From: Denitromonas halophila
GTDB taxonomy: Bacteria > Pseudomonadota > Gammaproteobacteria > Burkholderiales > Rhodocyclaceae
Direction of reading: 5' to 3'
Assembly (NCBI RefSeq): GCF_007625155.1
Contig: NZ_VMNK01000015.1
Span: 124,001 to 188,000 of the forward strand
Length of the DNA: 64,000 nucleotides
The position numbers and the translations under genes were made by a program. Each line of letters opens with the position of its first letter. Within the stretch, counting starts at the first letter, position 1. Below the pieces are notes generated by a model. That model saw only the letters and a program-made list of their open reading frames with translations, had not been told where the DNA came from and did no database searches. Positions 62,662 through 64,000 of the stretch are shown piece by piece.

Positions 62662-64000
62662 ATGTTTGGACGACTCACTATCGGGTTGCGGTTGACGCTG
62701 GGCTTCGGGGCGCTGCTGGGTTTGCTTGTGCTGGCTATCGTGTTGGGGCTCAACCGGCTCGCCTCGGTCGAGGCGATGGTCGAACGCATTGTTGAGGTCG
62801 ACTGGCAGAAGACCGAACTGGCCAACGACACCATTGACTTGATGAATGCCAACACGCGGGAGACCTTCCTGCTCTTTCATACGACCGACCCGGCGCCGGT
62901 TCGCCAGCGCATCGCCGCCAACGTCAAGGCGATTACCCAGTTGATCGAACAGCTCGACCAGTTGCTCTACCTGCCCGCGGGCAAGGCGATGCTTGGCGAG
63001 ATCCGCAGCAAGCGCAAAATCTATGTGGATTCCTTTGTCGAGGTGTCCAAGCAACTTGAGGCGGGCGCGCGCGACGCGGCCTCCCGTCGTATGGCGGCTG
63101 AGACCGTGCCGGCGCTCGATGCCCTGCTTGCCTCGGTGGCTCGCCTGATTGATCTGCAGGGTGAAATTCTTGTACAGAGCGGGGAGACGGCCAAGGCAAG
63201 TTATGCCAGCGCGCGCACCCAGCTCTTGATGTTTTTGGGGCTGGCGGTGTTGGTGGCGCTGGGTTTAACACGCTGGATCGTCCTGTCGGTGACGCGGCCA
63301 CTTGGCGGTGAGCCGGACGAGGCTCGGGTAGCGGTGGAAACCATCGCGCGTGGCGATCTGAGCGCAGCCATCGCGGTCAGGGCTGGAGACAGTCGCAGCC
63401 TGCTTGCTGCTTTGCACGGCATGCAGGGCAATCTGCGCCATATGATCGGCGAACTCACCGAGAACGCTAACGGCGTGGCCAGCGCCGCGGAGCAGCTGGC
63501 GGCCGCGTCGGCGCAGATCGCCAGTAGCTCGGCCAACCAGAGCGATGCGGCTTCGAGCATGGCCAGCGCTGTCGAACAGATGACCGTGAGCATCAACCAG
63601 GTGACCGACAGCGCGGGCGATGCCCGGCAGGTGACCCGCGACGCCGGCACGCTGTCTCATGCGGGCGGCGATGTGATCGCCCGCACCGTGGCCGAGATGC
63701 AAGGCATTGCCGATACGGTGGCCGATGCGGCACGCACTATCGAGGCGGTGGGTGACAGCTCTCAGCGAATTTCTCATGTGGTGCAGGTCATACGGGAAGT
63801 GGCCGAGCAGACCAACCTGCTGGCGCTCAATGCCGCCATCGAAGCCGCGCGCGCCGGCGAACAGGGGCGCGGCTTTGCGGTGGTGGCCGATGAGGTGCGC
63901 AAACTTGCCGAGCGTACCGCCAAGGCGACGACCGAAATCAGCGACATGATCACCACCATGCAGTCCAGCTCGGGGGCGGCGGTGAACACCATGGAGCGGG
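62662..64000 (+). CDS. Methyl-accepting chemotaxis protein (partial, runs off right edge)
   Basis: 446 codons present. TM1 about 8-30, four-helix periplasmic sensor (about 31-185), TM2 about 188-212, HAMP with TRPLGGEP, then the signalling coiled coil with the conserved hairpin tip [44 protein letters not shown] (about 373-416). The end of the methylation/signalling helix is missing. N-terminal half (sensor through HAMP) aligns well with the kinase upstream, so both probably sense the same class of ligand. Confidence 0.9.
   Translation, partial: MFGRLTIGLRLTLGFGALLGLLVLAIVLGLNRLASVEAMVERIVEVDWQKTELANDTIDLMNANTRETFLLFHTTDPAPVRQRIAANVKAITQLIEQLDQLLYLPAGKAMLGEIRSKRKIYVDSFVEVSKQLEAGARDAASRRMAAETVPALDALLASVARLIDLQGEILVQSGETAKASYASARTQLLMFLGLAVLVALGLTRWIVLSVTRPLGGEPDEARVAVETIARGDLSAAIAVRAGDSRSLLAALHGMQGNLRHMIGELTENANGVASAAEQLAAASAQIASSSANQSDAASSMASAVEQMTVSINQVTDSAGDARQVTRDAGTLSHAGGDVIARTVAEMQGIADTVADAARTIEAVGDSSQRISHVVQVIREVAEQTNLLALNAAIEAARAGEQGRGFAVVADEVRKLAERTAKATTEISDMITTMQSSSGAAVNTMER

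Overview
The window is high-GC chromosomal DNA, most likely from a betaproteobacterium of the Rhodocyclales (Azoarcus/Thauera/Denitromonas-like). This placement is an inference from gene content and order: surE-pcm-nlpD-rpoS, alaA-hom-thrC, dapA-bamC, a gcdH/CaiB/LysR locus, many PAS/GGDEF/chemoreceptor proteins and a PEP-CTERM protein. No rRNA or other decisive marker is present.

Layout. 1-6.15 kb: a leftward three-gene signalling operon (giant multi-PAS/GAF kinase, Rcp1-type receiver, receiver-PAS-PAS-GGDEF protein cut by the window edge). 6.48-10.3 kb: three exported or membrane-anchored proteins of unknown job. 10.3-16.4 kb: thioredoxin-like protein, methyltransferase, DEAD-box helicase, PIN-PhoH ATPase, Bcp peroxiredoxin, Mth938-domain protein. 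16.5-22.5 kb: alaA, hom, thrC, a methyltransferase, a 45-codon membrane protein and nadC. 22.6-27.7 kb: an FMN-dependent glutamate-synthase-like protein, then a LysR regulator divergent from glutaryl-CoA dehydrogenase and a CoA-transferase. 27.8-31.1 kb: surE-pcm-nlpD-rpoS, tightly overlapped. 31.2-36.0 kb: leftward MoxR-DUF58-TgpA-MltB operon. 36.2-42.1 kb: deacetylase-family enzyme, dapA-bamC-MBL hydrolase, an alanine-rich lipoprotein, rlmD and tRNA-Ser(UGA).

42.24-59.48 kb is a 17.2-kb integrative element inserted in the 3' end of tRNA-Ser. It is bounded by a 14-bp direct repeat (attL/attR) and encodes a P4-type tyrosine integrase next to attR. Leftward genes encode an AlpA-like regulator, HNH nuclease, an AP2-repeat protein, TerS, TerL, a fused prohead protease-capsid protein, portal, head-tail connectors, tail tube, G/GT tail chaperones with a -1 frameshift site, a tape measure and one minor tail protein. 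There the tail module stops. No lysis, tail-tip, replication or protein-repressor gene is seen. In place of a repressor gene there is a structured, probably non-coding leader resembling P4 CI / P1 C4 antisense immunity RNA, with two matching operator-like palindromes. Next to attL, a low-GC rightward cassette carries an unknown protein, a SWIM-motif protein, a PEP-CTERM protein and an NDT/TIR-like protein that could be an anti-phage effector. The element may be a defective prophage or a satellite that builds its own head; the sequence cannot decide between these.

From 59.6 kb the host chromosome resumes with an ANTAR response regulator, a HisKA_2 sensor kinase and a chemoreceptor. The kinase and chemoreceptor have clearly related sensor domains and share a leader motif upstream of both genes.
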